From Apostichopus japonicus (Eukaryota > Echinodermata > Holothuroidea > Aspidochirotida > Stichopodidae): a stretch of DNA of 64,000 nucleotides. Positions 26,900 through 38,789 of this stretch are shown here, in pieces. A model generated the notes under the pieces. It was given only the letters and a program-made list of their open reading frames with translations. It was not told the DNA's origin and did no database searches. The translations under genes were made by a program, and so were the position numbers. The DNA is taken from contig NC_092577.1 of the NCBI RefSeq assembly GCF_037975245.1, positions 12,282,013 to 12,346,012 of the forward strand. Direction: 5' to 3'. Positions within the stretch are counted from its first letter, which is position 1. The number at the start of each line of letters is the position of its first letter.

Positions 26900-29025
26900 T
26901 CGATTCTCAATGTGAAATACTTTACCGGTATGTCACTAATGGCATACATAGTTGAAAGCAGTACATCATTGTTGAGGATGGGGATGTGGTGGGGGTCTGG
27001 GTTGGATAGATATAGGTGGGGCAGGAAGGATTGGGAAGAAGAGGTCGGTTTGGCTGGAATATGTGTTGGCAGGAATGGTGGGGATGACGGGTCGGGAAAA
27101 CTGGTGGATATTAAAAGTTAGGTGTATGTTAGGTATATGCGGATACCTAGTACTTTATGGTCAACGCTGTGGTCAAAAATATGTTAGAACGTTACACAAT
27201 GTTGACTCGTGTTCAACCATATGATGACGAAATTTTTCAGTAAATACCCAGCCCTCAAATCAATCATTTACCTTCAACTGACGATAATTCTAAATTACGA
27301 GTAAATAGAGTATAGATTCACTATTAGCTCTGTATGAGTGACCATTTTGTACTTTCTTTCTATAGCATTCGTAGACGATTTTACTGGTTCATCTCATGTG
27401 AGAATATATATGGTAAACCCAAGATTTCGCTAGCCACGCCCACTACTCTTTGTTGATAATCTACGCTCACCTCTCTTACTCCCTCCCTCCCTCACCCCCA
27501 CCCTCACCCCCCCCATTTGTAATTTAACTTGTAAGCTATATACACTGATATGACTTAAAACTGAGCCATAATTATTTATAATTATTACAAACCCCATCCC
27601 ACACCCATTATGATTTCTTGATACATCGCTTGATCTACCAGTAAGGCTTACATGAAAGAATTACTTGCGACAAAGTATCGATTGCAGTTAAACAATCATA
27701 TCTCGAATATATAGATATAGCTCTTAAAGTATTTGCCATATCAATACTTGGTATTGACAGCTAAAAATCCAAACAAAGTCAAAAGAAAGCAAAACAGTAT
27801 CTATACACATCACATTCAGAGATAACTGTCAAATATGGTAGCAACTTACACCACGTGACTATAGAGAACATTTAATACCCAACCTTCAACTACGTACTGA
27901 TCGGGGTTGTAATTATACACTATTTTTAATGTAAGTTTAACGACATGTATACTACCACATGACGTCATCAAATGAAATATTTTCGATTTGTTATCAGTTA
28001 CTGTTAGTCTCTTGGCACGAGACGTGATGTTTTCTACAAGTCAAAAAAATATCGCTTTTTTTTTGGGTAGCAATTACACCAACACGTGCCTACAGATTTT
28101 TTTTCCAAATAATCTTGCAATTTTATCAATTATAATATAGACAGAGGCCAATCCTCGTTTCGTTCAAAGATTGCTAAGATCCGTTAATTAGCGTTTTCAG
28201 TCAACGTTGACAAATGTCTCACCCAAAGGCGCCATCGTGTCAGTACAGTTATATTAAAAATCAGAAAACCAAAGATCAATAAAAATGAAAATTGATTCAC
28301 ATACATATATATATATATAGTTTAAGATTACTTGTAAAGAAATTCTGAGCAAAAAAACAACAAACCTAAAAGCTAATTAGATGTATTGTCATTATAGAAT
28401 CATGACACGCCAAACGAATTGATCGCAACCCAGTTAAGAATTGTCTGAACTGCGATCATGATAAAAAATAATCATAATCATAATTTCATAACATTTATTG
28501 TGCCTATCCTAATACAACCTTGGCGACGATTTACCAAAAAATCCTTCGTTGATATTTCCCGAGGGGATGTATCATTAGATGCTTCTTGCCATTACAGTTT
28601 CGAATCACGTATAACTTAATGCCCTTAACAAATCGATAACCGTCAATTCAAGGCGGGCAAATTACTTCAGAAAATCGATTTGTTTAATTGAGTCGACAGA
28701 ATCTGCTCAACATTAAATGGTTGTCTGTCAGCAAGTAAATTCAAAGCGATCGAAAAGCTGGGTTGTAAGAACGAGTTTTAAAGTGAGACTCTCGCTACTA
28801 ATTATGAAACAATGAAAGTTGCTTATGATATAGGAGCATATAATTGGGTGTTTAATGGAAACATATGTTTATATGTATAGAGTTACTCATGACGAACAAC
28901 TTCAACTTGTATTTAAGAGTAATGTCTTTCAGATACCATGTTTTTAATCTGCATTCGAATGTTATAAGAACAAGTTCTTCATAACGAAAATAGTTGAAAT
29001 GTCATCCCGACATGTGTCTATGAAC
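26900..29025. other. Intergenic sequence, no gene seen
   Basis: It holds a TGACGTCA palindrome at 27960-27967, a C-rich run at about 27478-27515 and a short (ta)n at 28306-28318. Motif-dense but unassigned sequence, including an acaaatcga / tcgatttgt inverted pair, lies around 28620-28700. Confidence 0.5.
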
Positions 29026-29029
29026 CCTT

Positions 29030-29128
29030 GATATATATATATAACTATATATATATAACTATATATATATAACTATATATATATATATATATATATATAA
29101 GGAACCCATGGTATATATAAGGAACCCA
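29030..29128. repeat. TA-rich tandem repeat with an 18-bp unit
   Basis: The unit atatatatataactatat is repeated about three times and followed by plain (ta)n. The short segment ataaggaacccatg then occurs twice (about 29097 and 29117). Confidence 0.85.
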
Positions 29129-29129
29129 T

Positions 29130-30246
29130 GATCCAAAGTCACCCGGAAATGTGTCTATACTAAACCTTTCATGAGGAACATGTTAGTCTATATCGATATT
29201 AATCAATCAGGATTTAAATCTTTAGTAAAATATTAACACCATAACTTGGATTAGGAGGGACTTCATGGCACATTATCTTGCTGAAGGTGGCGGGGAGGGG
29301 GGGGGGGGGAGCAGGGACCATAATCTGAACAGGAAAGTTATATCTTGTCCAAACTCTTGACTAAAAATGTTTTAATGTTAAACAATTAAATTAATTAATT
29401 AATATTGCCCTCACAAGTATACGTAAACTATAGAAATGCAGAATTCTTTGTTACTACATGTACATCATTAGTGGGACCAGAACATGCCCTTGATTAGATA
29501 ATAAGAAGAGCCCCGATTGTCTAAATAACATGTTTTGTTTTTTTACCATCTGTGTCGTCAATAGGTCGAAAACGGACCTCACGAGGGTTCTATATAGGTT
29601 ATTAAGCGGTCCTTGTTTGGCGCCCCTCGCATGTTTCCCATCGTCTATGTACGCCCTTGTACGGTTCGAGTCTTTTCCGTTGTCGTCCACAAAGGCGTGC
29701 TAAGACATTTCACAGTTTGAGTGATTTAGTGACTTTGACCTTGATACGTCTTGACTTTTCTTTAATAAAATGTTATTTTAAAAATGAGCTAACATTTTCA
29801 AAGTGTCCTTTGAGATCCATTTCGAGGTCTTGAATCCCCGTGACGTAAAACAACATCCTCCATAAATAATAGCATATATGAAAAACCAAAGCAAAACAAT
29901 GATTTACCATGACGGACTTGAAAATGTTCGAATATGACGAAATAGTATTGATTATAAGATCCCTTTGTTTTTTATCATATTGCTTTAACCTGTTAATGGA
30001 GTATGTTCGAGTTCAGAATAGCCTGAACGAGTTTACTGGAAGATAGGTTTCCTATTCCAATCTCGGCTAATTTGTACTTCCAGTCACGCTGTCGTGCCAT
30101 GAGAAAGTATAGACAAAAGATTTAATTTACACTTTCCAAAGGGAACTGGAAACATTTGGAATTAAAAACAAACAACAAAATATATATATATTTTATGTCA
30201 CTGATTACGTGTACAAATTACACGTGATTCCTAAAGCCGGATCTAT
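29130..30246. other. Intergenic sequence, no gene seen
   Basis: A G-run lies at about 29296-29309. A minus-strand frame of 78 codons at 29454-29690 has no recognisable domain. Confidence 0.5.
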
Positions 30247-30528
30247 AATGATTTCGAGTTGGTTAGCATCATGTTTGATCTCTAAAGTCAAAATATGTCA
30301 CCAAAAACAGAACTAGTATTGTTCGATACAGGTGACAAACGCCTACAGTGGAATTACGACCTTCCTTACCGGTTTCGAACCTCTGGACATACAATCAGCG
30401 TCCATAGCCTAGTGGTTAGGGTGTCCGCGTACAGAGCGGAAGGCCCGTGGTTCGAATCCCGGTGGAGGCTGAAAGGTTTTTCACTGTTATTGATTTTCCA
30501 ACTCATTACGATTTTCATTTATATATAT
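30247..30528 (+). mobile_element. tRNA-derived SINE, family B, copy 1
   Basis: The stretch is about 97-98 percent identical by eye to 42627-42915. The tRNA-like part is 30401-30470. It has an A-box-type tagcctagtggttaggg and a B-box-type ggttcgaatcc. It also has a perfect 5-bp anticodon stem (tccgc / gcgga) around the 7-nt loop gtacaga. A further tRNA-unrelated segment precedes the tRNA part, which is unusual for a SINE head and may mean a composite element. It ends near a (TA)n stretch. The high identity of the two copies suggests recent mobility. The open frame starting at 30295 is an artefact (see rejected items). Confidence 0.75.
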
Positions 30529-30570
30529 TCATTTGCCTTTGTCGTTTACTTCCATTGCATTAACACACAC

Positions 30571-30574
30571 ACAT

Positions 30575-30661
<87 letters not shown>
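30571..30661. repeat. (TA)n microsatellite with (ca)n/(cata)n lead-in
   Basis: acacacacatatacatatat leads into about 35 uninterrupted TA units. Confidence 0.95.
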
Positions 30662-30663
<2 letters not shown>

Positions 30664-30746
30664 TCAGTGTTTCTGCTGACGGCAGTTTAATCTATACACT
30701 CCCGACGCTCTGTAAGTACATTAACATTTTCCAATATACGCATGGT
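30661..30746. repeat. (TA)n-linked dispersed module, orientation 1
   Basis: About 85 bp starting agatcagtgtttctgctgac directly after the TA run are the reverse complement (about 93 percent by eye) of 38661-38752, which also abuts a TA run. The TA tract therefore seems to be part of, or a target for, this repeat family. Confidence 0.75.
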
Positions 30747-30749
30747 ACG

Positions 30750-33084
30750 GCGTCATCGATTGTGGAGGGGTATTTAGTCTTCCCAGTTATACATGGTAGG
30801 ATTATATCGAGGGAGTAGTGCAATAACCATTAAGGCACGTTAAGTGGGTGTCGAGTGCACTTATGACTGCATGAAAAGTGCCAGGTATTTGCATACGAGA
30901 TATGTAAATACCCCGAGAGTTGTTTCTAACTCTAGAATACTCTGGAATAGCAAGATATAAAGATATAAGACTTTATTAAGTAGGCTAGACATATCTCTCA
31001 AAGTTTTGAGGCCATCGATCTAATTTTTTCCTCTTCTTTTATTGATTTAATTTCAAGAAGGTCATTGCGTATGGGTGTTGTTTTCTTCGGGGGGGGGGGG
31101 GGGCAGATGTGTACAGATATGCAACAAATCAGTTAATAATGTAAAAGTATAGAGTTAAAACTGAGAGCACAATCGCAGTAAACAAAACATTAAAACAACA
31201 ACTACGGATAAAATAAGTCATTTTAAAGATATTTAATCATAAGAAATTGTAAGAAATTATCCATTAGCAAATTGTATAGAGGAACCTGACTAAATATATA
31301 TATATAAAAAAAATAACATGCGTACGCCATGATGTTTTACAACCTATGCTAATATGCGATATATATATATATATATTTATTTATATATATACCTTGGTGT
31401 GAAAAAGTATCGCTATGCCTATATCATTAGCCTTTTCTCAAATTCCATAACTGATATTTGTTAGTTTCTATAAATAATATGCACTCTCCATCGTAGCTAC
31501 GGCGGGGGGGGGGGGTGGGGGAGTAGGGTGAACTCGAACTTGCCTATGTCGTTCATATTACGTTCCCAGTAGTCCGTACACATATACGCAATCACGTTTG
31601 ATTGCGTCCATATACGTCTCAATGCGACCACAAGTGGAATCATTTTGCCCATCATGAATAATTTACAAAATCGATATACGCACATTATCAGATTTTGTAG
31701 CGGCATAAAGTTTCATGGCTGGCCAAGCGCGTTTTACCGCAACGCAAAACGGAATCAAAATATTTGCTTCCCAGATTACAATTTTTCTGATTTGCATGTA
31801 TTACCGCGGAGCGGAACATATTTTTTTTACGTCTCATGCAATTATGGACACATCGAGAGGTATTCTATGCAGTGAGTATGATTTTACTCAGTCCATGATG
31901 GAGAGGGTGAGTAGGATGATATAAGATATATAGAAGGAATAGATAAATTCTAAATTTTACCCATATAATTATCCAATTTTCAAGTGAAGTGACTTTGCAC
32001 TTCGAAACTGTAGAGTATTGAATCTTTTAGAGAAGTAACTGATCCACATACCTGTATTAACAGATTCCTCTCTATATCATGCAGATTGCTTGTTTTATGA
32101 TGTTTAGAATCTTGAAAATATGTCATGTAATCTTGAACATTTGGGATCAAAGAGACGAGGAGAGAAAAAAATTGTATCATTTGGTAAAAATGTTTAGAAA
32201 GAAAAGATAAATGAATATGTAATGAGCATATAGATAAAAAACAAACAGGAACACAACATAGTCAAACTACATAATGGAACGGTTTGAACGTAACATTATG
32301 ATGATTTATTTCAAAGAAAAATATATACTTCACCGGTTAGTGTGGACTGAATTTTTTAATCTTAAGAATGACTATAGTCACTAGGTTAAATACTGAACGT
32401 CAAATTGACTGTAATATGCTAGAACATGATACTTGCCAACGTTATTACTTACTTAGGTTCCGACAAAATTGTAGACAAATTTATCACAGTTCAAATTCGT
32501 AATTTACCTTTACAACTAAACACAATTTCTATATACGGTAACCACATTCAGACACAGTTAGGAGCACGGCCGACTTTACGGATCAGCAATCTTTCCATTT
32601 CCACAGATCAGTGATTTTTCGAGAGGCAAAAATTGAATTTTTTAAGGCACGCAAGAGAATCTAAAAATCGTGTTACCTCACGTAGGCGGACTACGAAAAA
32701 ATTTAGGACGAAGAGCAAGTGACCAAAGAGTACGGTATTTCTCTCGCTAATTAAGTTCCTACTTTTTTTCGTTCTTATGCTTCATCAAGTTTAAAAGTAT
32801 CTCTTCTAAATGCCCTAAATCGTAAAGGCGAGCAAAAAACAACAAAAAACACAACAAAACAACAACAACACATGACAAGCAAAAACAGCAGCCAATTAGC
32901 AAAAGTTAACTTAAAGCAACAGCGATAGCAACAGCAAACAAAGCAACAGCAGATGCTTAAGATTACAAGTAGAAACATAATTTTACATGTTTTGAGATCA
33001 TTTTGACTGATGACGGCATCCAAAAAGGTAATCAATATGACTGAATCTTTTTAGAGAAATGTCACATTAAGTTGAAGTCCGTAT
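30750..33084. other. Intergenic sequence with G-runs and (TA)n; two weak exon candidates
   Basis: It holds a G-run of about 15 at 31089-31103, a second at 31503-31520, short (ta)n stretches at 31294-31306 and 31361-31390, and a caa/aac-rich tract at about 32835-32950. Two open frames (31645-31871 and 32457-32614) are discussed as findings because of faint beta-sandwich-domain resemblance next to splice-site-like sequences. I do not call them genes. Confidence 0.4.
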
Positions 33085-33482
33085 AACATAACTTAAATAT
33101 TGACGTAAATGAATAAGGGGTTAATCAACGGTCTAGCGTGCGTTACTTACAGGATTAATGCACGATCGGGGGATAATGCAAGCGATATGCACGAGGGCTC
33201 CGCCCTCGTGCATCCAGCGATAGCATTAATCATGTGAGTAACGCACGCTAGACCGTTGGTTAACCCCGTTCATTCATACACTACCATTTATGTGTGGGAA
33301 AAATCATAAAACAAAACATTTTTGGTTACATATGACCAAAGATTTATTAAAGTGATGCCCCGTAATTTTACCGTGCGTTACTCACAGGATTAACCACGGT
33401 CAGCTGACCTGAATGGACCAATAGGATTTAGGAATCTTTACTAAGTATGAATGAACATAATTTAAATATTGACGTAAATGAA
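33085..33482. mobile_element. Non-autonomous hairpin element, copy 2, flanked by 29-bp direct repeats
   Basis: The core at 33117-33267 is an almost perfect 151-bp hairpin. ggggttaatcaacggtctag begins it and its complement ctagaccgttggttaacccc ends it, with an inner hairpin gcacgagggc / gccctcgtgc. A 185-bp tail shared with copy 1 (7691-7995) follows. The whole insert (33114-33453) sits between direct repeats of 29 bp with one mismatch (33085-33113 and 33454-33482, sharing ttaaatattgacgtaaatga). It has no coding capacity. Confidence 0.82.
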
Positions 33483-33489
33483 AGTGGAA

Positions 33490-34620
33490 ATGACTAACAC
33501 TTCCAGTATATACCTCATCCATCTTTGAACAGTGTACGTTGTGACTTCGTTCATAAACTTCACACGTAGATATAGTTACACAAAGTTTCTTTAAACGGTG
33601 ACCCCGTGCGAGACATCTTGATGCCGGCGTTGAATCTGTGTGACGTCACAATAGTGAAACACTATACTAATACGATTATGAAATTACATTGATTCAAATT
33701 TATCAGCGATATCGATAATTTAATCCAAGTCTTATATACAATCTGGAATATATCTGTCCTGTATTTCTGGTAACGTAGCGTAGCTAAACTACTTCGGTAT
33801 ATGTGACGACACGCGTTATGTCACCAAGTGTGTTTTGATGACTGATTTATAAGAAGATAACACCGTAGGTTATAACAAAGACACACACACATACAAATGA
33901 TTGTTCACAACCTCTGAGTAACTTATGACTGTTTGCTTCGAGGTTTGTAATTACACATGGGACTGCTTTCTTTTTTCACTTAGTTGCATATTGTTTCTAT
34001 TCCAGTTCTGTGGAATCATATTCAGAGATCATTTCTTCCCGACATTTGATTTTTATCGATCCAGGAAGACTCCAAACCTCCGAACTATGTTTTATGTTGT
34101 CTTTTTTTCTTTTTATTCTCGTTCAGTATAGTACTCGGATTCCTATCTCTTAACAGTGAATGAGAATTTCGCCCGCGGTCTGTATGCATAATACAAGGGA
34201 AGGTTAGCCTCTTCAGTAACAGGCCGTAAATAACACGAACGGGGGTCTATATTCTAAGCGACCGCGGTAACAAACTCGACAGAAATTGCGCGCGTTTAAC
34301 CAACGACCGACTACTTGACTTCGTACTTGCTACGGGCAAATCTCGCAAGTTTCCTTATGATTTTGGAAACTGGATATCAGCGTTGGCATCCCTTAAGGGA
34401 ATAAATCTCAGTTAAGGGTGAAGTATCCTGTAAGTACCGAAGGTAATCTTGACGATATTCGCAGCAGTAGAAGATCAACGTTACAAAACCGATCCAACAC
34501 CCAAACGCATTTCTATATTGACGTATGCGAGAAAATAACCAAAAAACAAAACAAAACAAAGCAAAAAAGGAGAAGAAAAAGACAAGAAATGCGATGAAAA
34601 TGAAGGCGAGATAATCGCCA
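33490..34620. other. Intergenic sequence, no gene seen
   Basis: A TGACGTCA palindrome is at 33641-33648. Open frames here have no recognisable domain. Confidence 0.5.
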
Positions 34621-34623
34621 TTT

Positions 34624-34630
34624 ATATATG

Positions 34631-34696
<66 letters not shown>

Positions 34697-34750
34697 CACA
34701 TACTTTTTATGCAAGAATGAAAATGAACTGCGACAAAATTCTGTTCCTAT

Positions 34751-34791
<41 letters not shown>

Positions 34792-34840
34792 GGAAGATAA
34801 TTTTATCGCAGTTCATTTTTATTCTTGCATAAAAAGTTAG
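34624..34840. repeat. (TA)n tracts and a TA-centred long inverted repeat
   Basis: A first (TA)n tract with aaata interruptions covers about 34624-34697. The left arm (about 34702-34749, starting actttttatgcaagaatg) then pairs with the right arm (about 34791-34838, ending cattcttgcat-type sequence and aaaaagt) around a 40-bp TA centre. The arms are about 90 percent complementary by eye, giving a hairpin of roughly 137 nt. Confidence 0.82.
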
Positions 34841-34849
34841 GAATGACCT

Positions 34850-36590
34850 ATGGGAGTCGCGAAACGCCTCTCTGGGTTTTCTACTAAAAGCGTGAGAGCG
34901 TTACATTGTCTCTATGGATTTGATTTGAAATCAAAGCCTGATAGTCGTGAACAAGCAGTATTGTTTGTTTGTGAAGACGCAACTCAAGACGACGCCTTCC
35001 TTAGCCACGGGGATATATAGCCTATATAACGTTATTTCGGTTAATTTCTAAGAAAAAAAACAGTCATACTTTTTACTATTACATCTCTTCATCCGGAAAA
35101 ATCTTCATTATTACAGGTGTCAATTTGTTTTCATCTTTTTGGTGTTCCATGTCGTTTTCGACAAGCTTCAAGCCACGTGATAAGAATTCGTTCCACGTTA
35201 TGACTGCAGTCATTGTATTGTAAAATTGATTCCACTATTGAAGGAGAAATTCTCTTTCAATGTCCTCTCTTTTCTCTCGACATTATTTTTGTCATTAAGT
35301 TGATATCCCTCACAGTTATATGAAGCACTTTACGCCTTAGTTGGAATTACATTGTAAAGGAGCCATGTGCTTTCGCATGTTTTTTTCTTAATGTATTTTT
35401 TAATGCATTTTTTTTACGACAGGCTTGTCTTATAAGTATTTGTTTATGTTAGAATCGCCTAAAATATAAAGTGAGTAGTCTGTTAGAGGGCTTGCTTTTA
35501 AAGGTTGAAAATAATACTTCAAAATCATTGATTTGAGATTTCCTTTCAGTAACACTTATATACCATAGCAAAAAAAAAAAATACAGGTGGATGCAATTTT
35601 GGACGAGTCTAATGCTGTTCAGTCACTAGCACGTTAGGATAGTAAACCTATCCTCCTTTTGATCTAAGAAGCCTATGTTGGCATTAGCTGCTTTTTTGCG
35701 GTATTTGTTTTTCTCAAGCAACTGCTAACAGACATAATGGTTTGGGAAGATACGGATAACCTCTCAGCCTCGACATTGCCTCAGTCCTAGTCTACTGATG
35801 AAAAATTCTACCGCACATACTTTAGTTATTAATAAGGCGTTTCAAACTAATCAAATAAGTTAGAATTTCGTTGCAACCCTTTGAAAAGATTCAAGGAAAA
35901 ATACAAAAACACTCGGTCGATACAAAGGACTATAGACAGATTAATCTAAATTAGCCGCAGGAAATGCATTGGTATTTAATATGAAGTTAAACCAACTTTT
36001 AAAAGAAAATTATGATACCTAGTTCTTTATTTCATTTTTTTCTCATTTTGGGCTTGAACAACAATCGTGATTTTTGCGTCGACAATTCTTTTTCAACCCA
36101 ATGCCATTAGTTTAACTGGCGTACGTTTATCTGAAAGATGTCCAGGGGGAAATCTGACTTATTAAGCTATAACCAAATGGATAGTTGTCAATTTAATTAT
36201 TTACTGTAATCTAACCTCTTCCTGGATAACTTAAACTATACTGTTGAAAATAATTTGGATATCAGAAACGTTGCCTTATCTTGCCCAGAGAGGCTCACCA
36301 GAAACTTATACAGATAGCTTTAGGATACGAGTAATTGGTTGTAACATACCAATTTATATATTAAGAAAACGTGTTAGAGTAGATCTTTCTTCCAAAATGT
36401 ATGTATTTTTGTTTTCTAACTTAAGTCTTGTCTTGATAGGGGAACTACGAACTGTAATGAACTTATATATGTTTTTGTTATGGCAGTTCCTCTGAAGTTA
36501 CTTTTATGTTAAGTAATTCTGAAACTTATGTGCGTGTAAGGTTAAACCACGAATGCAAAAGTACAACTTAAGGGCAGTGTGTGTGTGCTA
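34850..36590. other. Intergenic sequence, no gene seen
   Basis: Only A- and T-runs stand out (35050-35060, 35381-35414, 35570-35581). The open frame at 36244-36495 has no recognisable domain. Confidence 0.5.
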
Positions 36591-36659
36591 TACTCTATCA
36601 GTGAACTGTGCGCCAAACCCATTAGACCCATCAAGATGGTACGTAATGTGAATGTCTTG

Positions 36660-36880
36660 ATATATACAGTAGAAGGGTGCTATTAGGATTACAGCAAGAA
36701 CTGCATATGTGTAAAGCCAACAAATATGGTTGTTGTGATTACATATATCCTCAGTTCTTACTATAAACCTAATAGCACATGCGACCAATTTATCAGATTT
36801 ATCAACACGATCTAGTTTTTACTGCGGTACAAAGTTTTAAGATTTACAGCAGTTACTGTAATCTGAGTGTATATCGGCTG
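36660..36880. mobile_element. MITE-like hairpin family 2, copy 1
   Basis: The right half (about 36735-36877) matches 58136-58260, including tcagttcttactataaacctaatagcac, written here only as its parts tcagttcttact and ctaatagcac, and the end agatttacagcagttactg. The arm gtgctattaggattacagca at 36677 is inverted relative to cctaatagcac at 36769-36778, so the unit folds back on itself. It has the subterminal motifs acagtaa/ttactgt seen in the other copy. The left end is more diverged. Confidence 0.68.
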
Positions 36881-36889
36881 CTTGGTCGG

Positions 36890-38660
36890 TCCAGAGTTTG
36901 TTCATCTACGCCGATTATTAGACTGCGTACATTCAACCCTCACCATATATACATGACATGTATTGTGAACAATTATGGCGCCACACACGCCGAGCCCAAT
37001 CTGCCAACTTTGAGGTCACACTAGATCAAACGTGCATATAGTTGGCTAAATGTATAATTTCTATATTCGTACATTTGACATTTATCCTCATATCTAATTT
37101 GTGTTCTTTTTCATAATATTGAAACGTTTTCGGAATCGTCCTTAAAACATCAACCATTTCTGTTTTACATCTTGCAATTATGAAAAATTTATGAAAAATG
37201 TTATTATAGGAAACACTACAGTTTTTCTCAAACTACCTTTGTAATATAATGAATAACCAGCAAAACAGATGCATTTAACAAATTACTTGCATCTATAGAG
37301 AAATGCCTTCTGTAATGTTTCGCCCCCCCCCCTTTTAGGCCCTTCAATGTGCTATCTGTAGGCTCCGATTAACCCCAGAGAGATCTAACTCTGTCGAGAT
37401 TAAGCTGTTGAAACTAAGAGTTCTGTTTGATTCATCAATTTCTTGTTGCTTTTCTATACCATATATCCAGAGGATAAAATGTGAAATTCGAGTGGGAAAT
37501 TAATAAATTGAATTCCAGGGAAGGGAAAATCTAAATTTCTTTTCTTGAGAGGGTAAACCATATATAACCTAAACCAATTCCATGATTGGCAGACTAGCGT
37601 GCGATACAAAAAAAAATATGAAGATGGCGTTAAGTTGGATATGTATAATGAACTGCTAAAATAGTTTTTTAGCCATCATGACATGGTTTTAAATCAATTT
37701 CTTAGTTTTCTCCTTCACATCTAGAGAAAAAGGTAAAAAAAAAGCAAAACACATATCGTTACTCCTTAAATAGACTCCGACAAAGAGGAAATACTTTATA
37801 ACACTACGGAAAACCAGGTTGGGGTTTCTCTTATCACGAAGGACATGTCCCTGAGAAATAAAGTCCAACATTTAGTTTTCATAAAAGCGCCGCAAGTAAT
37901 AATTGATGCAGTTCTACTCTTTGTGAAACTTAAACTCGAAAATGGAGAGCTAAAATTCGTCTTGCTTTCTTAAAGATCAATTTAGCTGGAAAAAAAGCTT
38001 CGTCCACGTCAACCAGAAGCAAAGAGAGAATAGAGACTAGAACAAACTTTGCGCAAATATGCATTATTTCCCCTCCCTTTTTCCGTTTTCTTATGAGATA
38101 ATAAATGTGCAACTTAACTGATGATTACATTAAGCTTTATCTCGTTTTTCCAATTTTTGTTTTTGAAGGTTACAGATTGGTAAGGTTGGTCTGAAATTCC
38201 AAACCTTTAGTATTAAAGTAAACGTGTCAAATAATTGGTATTTATCTTTGACTAAAGAAGTACATTATATACGGTCATAAATAGTACGAAGTCAGTTGTT
38301 TAGTTTAAGATTTGGTTGATTGCTGTCAACTTGCAAACACAATGAAGTTTTATACAAAACTGTCATTAAAGTTTTAAGAATGCTCGGGGTAATAAAAACC
38401 TGTGAAAATTGACTGCTCGTCTTAAAGGCAGACTTGCCTATCTCGTGACAATAACGTAATATGTAAGAATAGGTCCATGAGACATGTTATCCAGAAAGGG
38501 TTGTACAAGCGATAAGGAAGGAATACTCCATATTTGATCATGGTGACATTTATACGAAATATTTCACAATGCTTTACCTTTGTGAAATTTATTTGTAAAG
38601 TAGAAGAAGGTCTAGGACCTTAGTAATGTATTCATGAAAACAAAATGAATCCAGTTATTA
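36890..38660. other. Intergenic sequence, no gene seen
   Basis: A C-run lies at 37323-37331. No exon is supported. Confidence 0.5.
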
Positions 38661-38747
38661 TACCATGCGCGTATTGGAAAATGTTAATGTACTTACAGAG
38701 CGTCGTAAGTGTATAGATTAAACTGCCGTCAGCAGAAAACTCTGATC

Positions 38748-38786
<39 letters not shown>
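38661..38786. repeat. (TA)n-linked dispersed module, orientation 2, with its (TA)n tract
   Basis: 38661-38752 is the reverse complement of 30661-30746, and here the (TA)n (about 38752-38785) follows it. The arrangement is a mirror image of the 30.6-kb copy, so the module and the TA tract move or arise together. Confidence 0.75.
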
Positions 38787-38787
<1 letters not shown>

Positions 38788-38789
38788 AG

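Noticed and set aside
26764-26949. Repeated Cys-His-Glu-Cys peptide suggesting a metal-binding protein
   Set aside because: It is produced by an 11-bp minisatellite read in one frame. No gene structure surrounds it.
30401-30470. Possible functional tRNA gene
   Set aside because: The anticodon arm is perfect, but the T-stem has mismatches, homology continues far beyond the tRNA on both sides and a near-identical copy exists. It is a SINE head.
30295-30690. Open frame of 131 codons, with the same N-terminal peptide encoded at 42681-42995
   Set aside because: It is the translation of SINE family B. The shared part covers the tRNA-like A- and B-boxes (the peptide …SAYRAEGPWFESRW… is the typical translation of a tRNA-derived head) and the rest is a (TA)n Tyr-Ile run. 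Conservation reflects recent copying, not coding.
32775-33035. Cys/Phe-rich 86-codon minus-strand frame with membrane-like segments
   Set aside because: It mirrors a plus-strand caa/aac/aaac-rich tract. Cys and Val/Phe arise from the repeat, and no splice or promoter context is seen.
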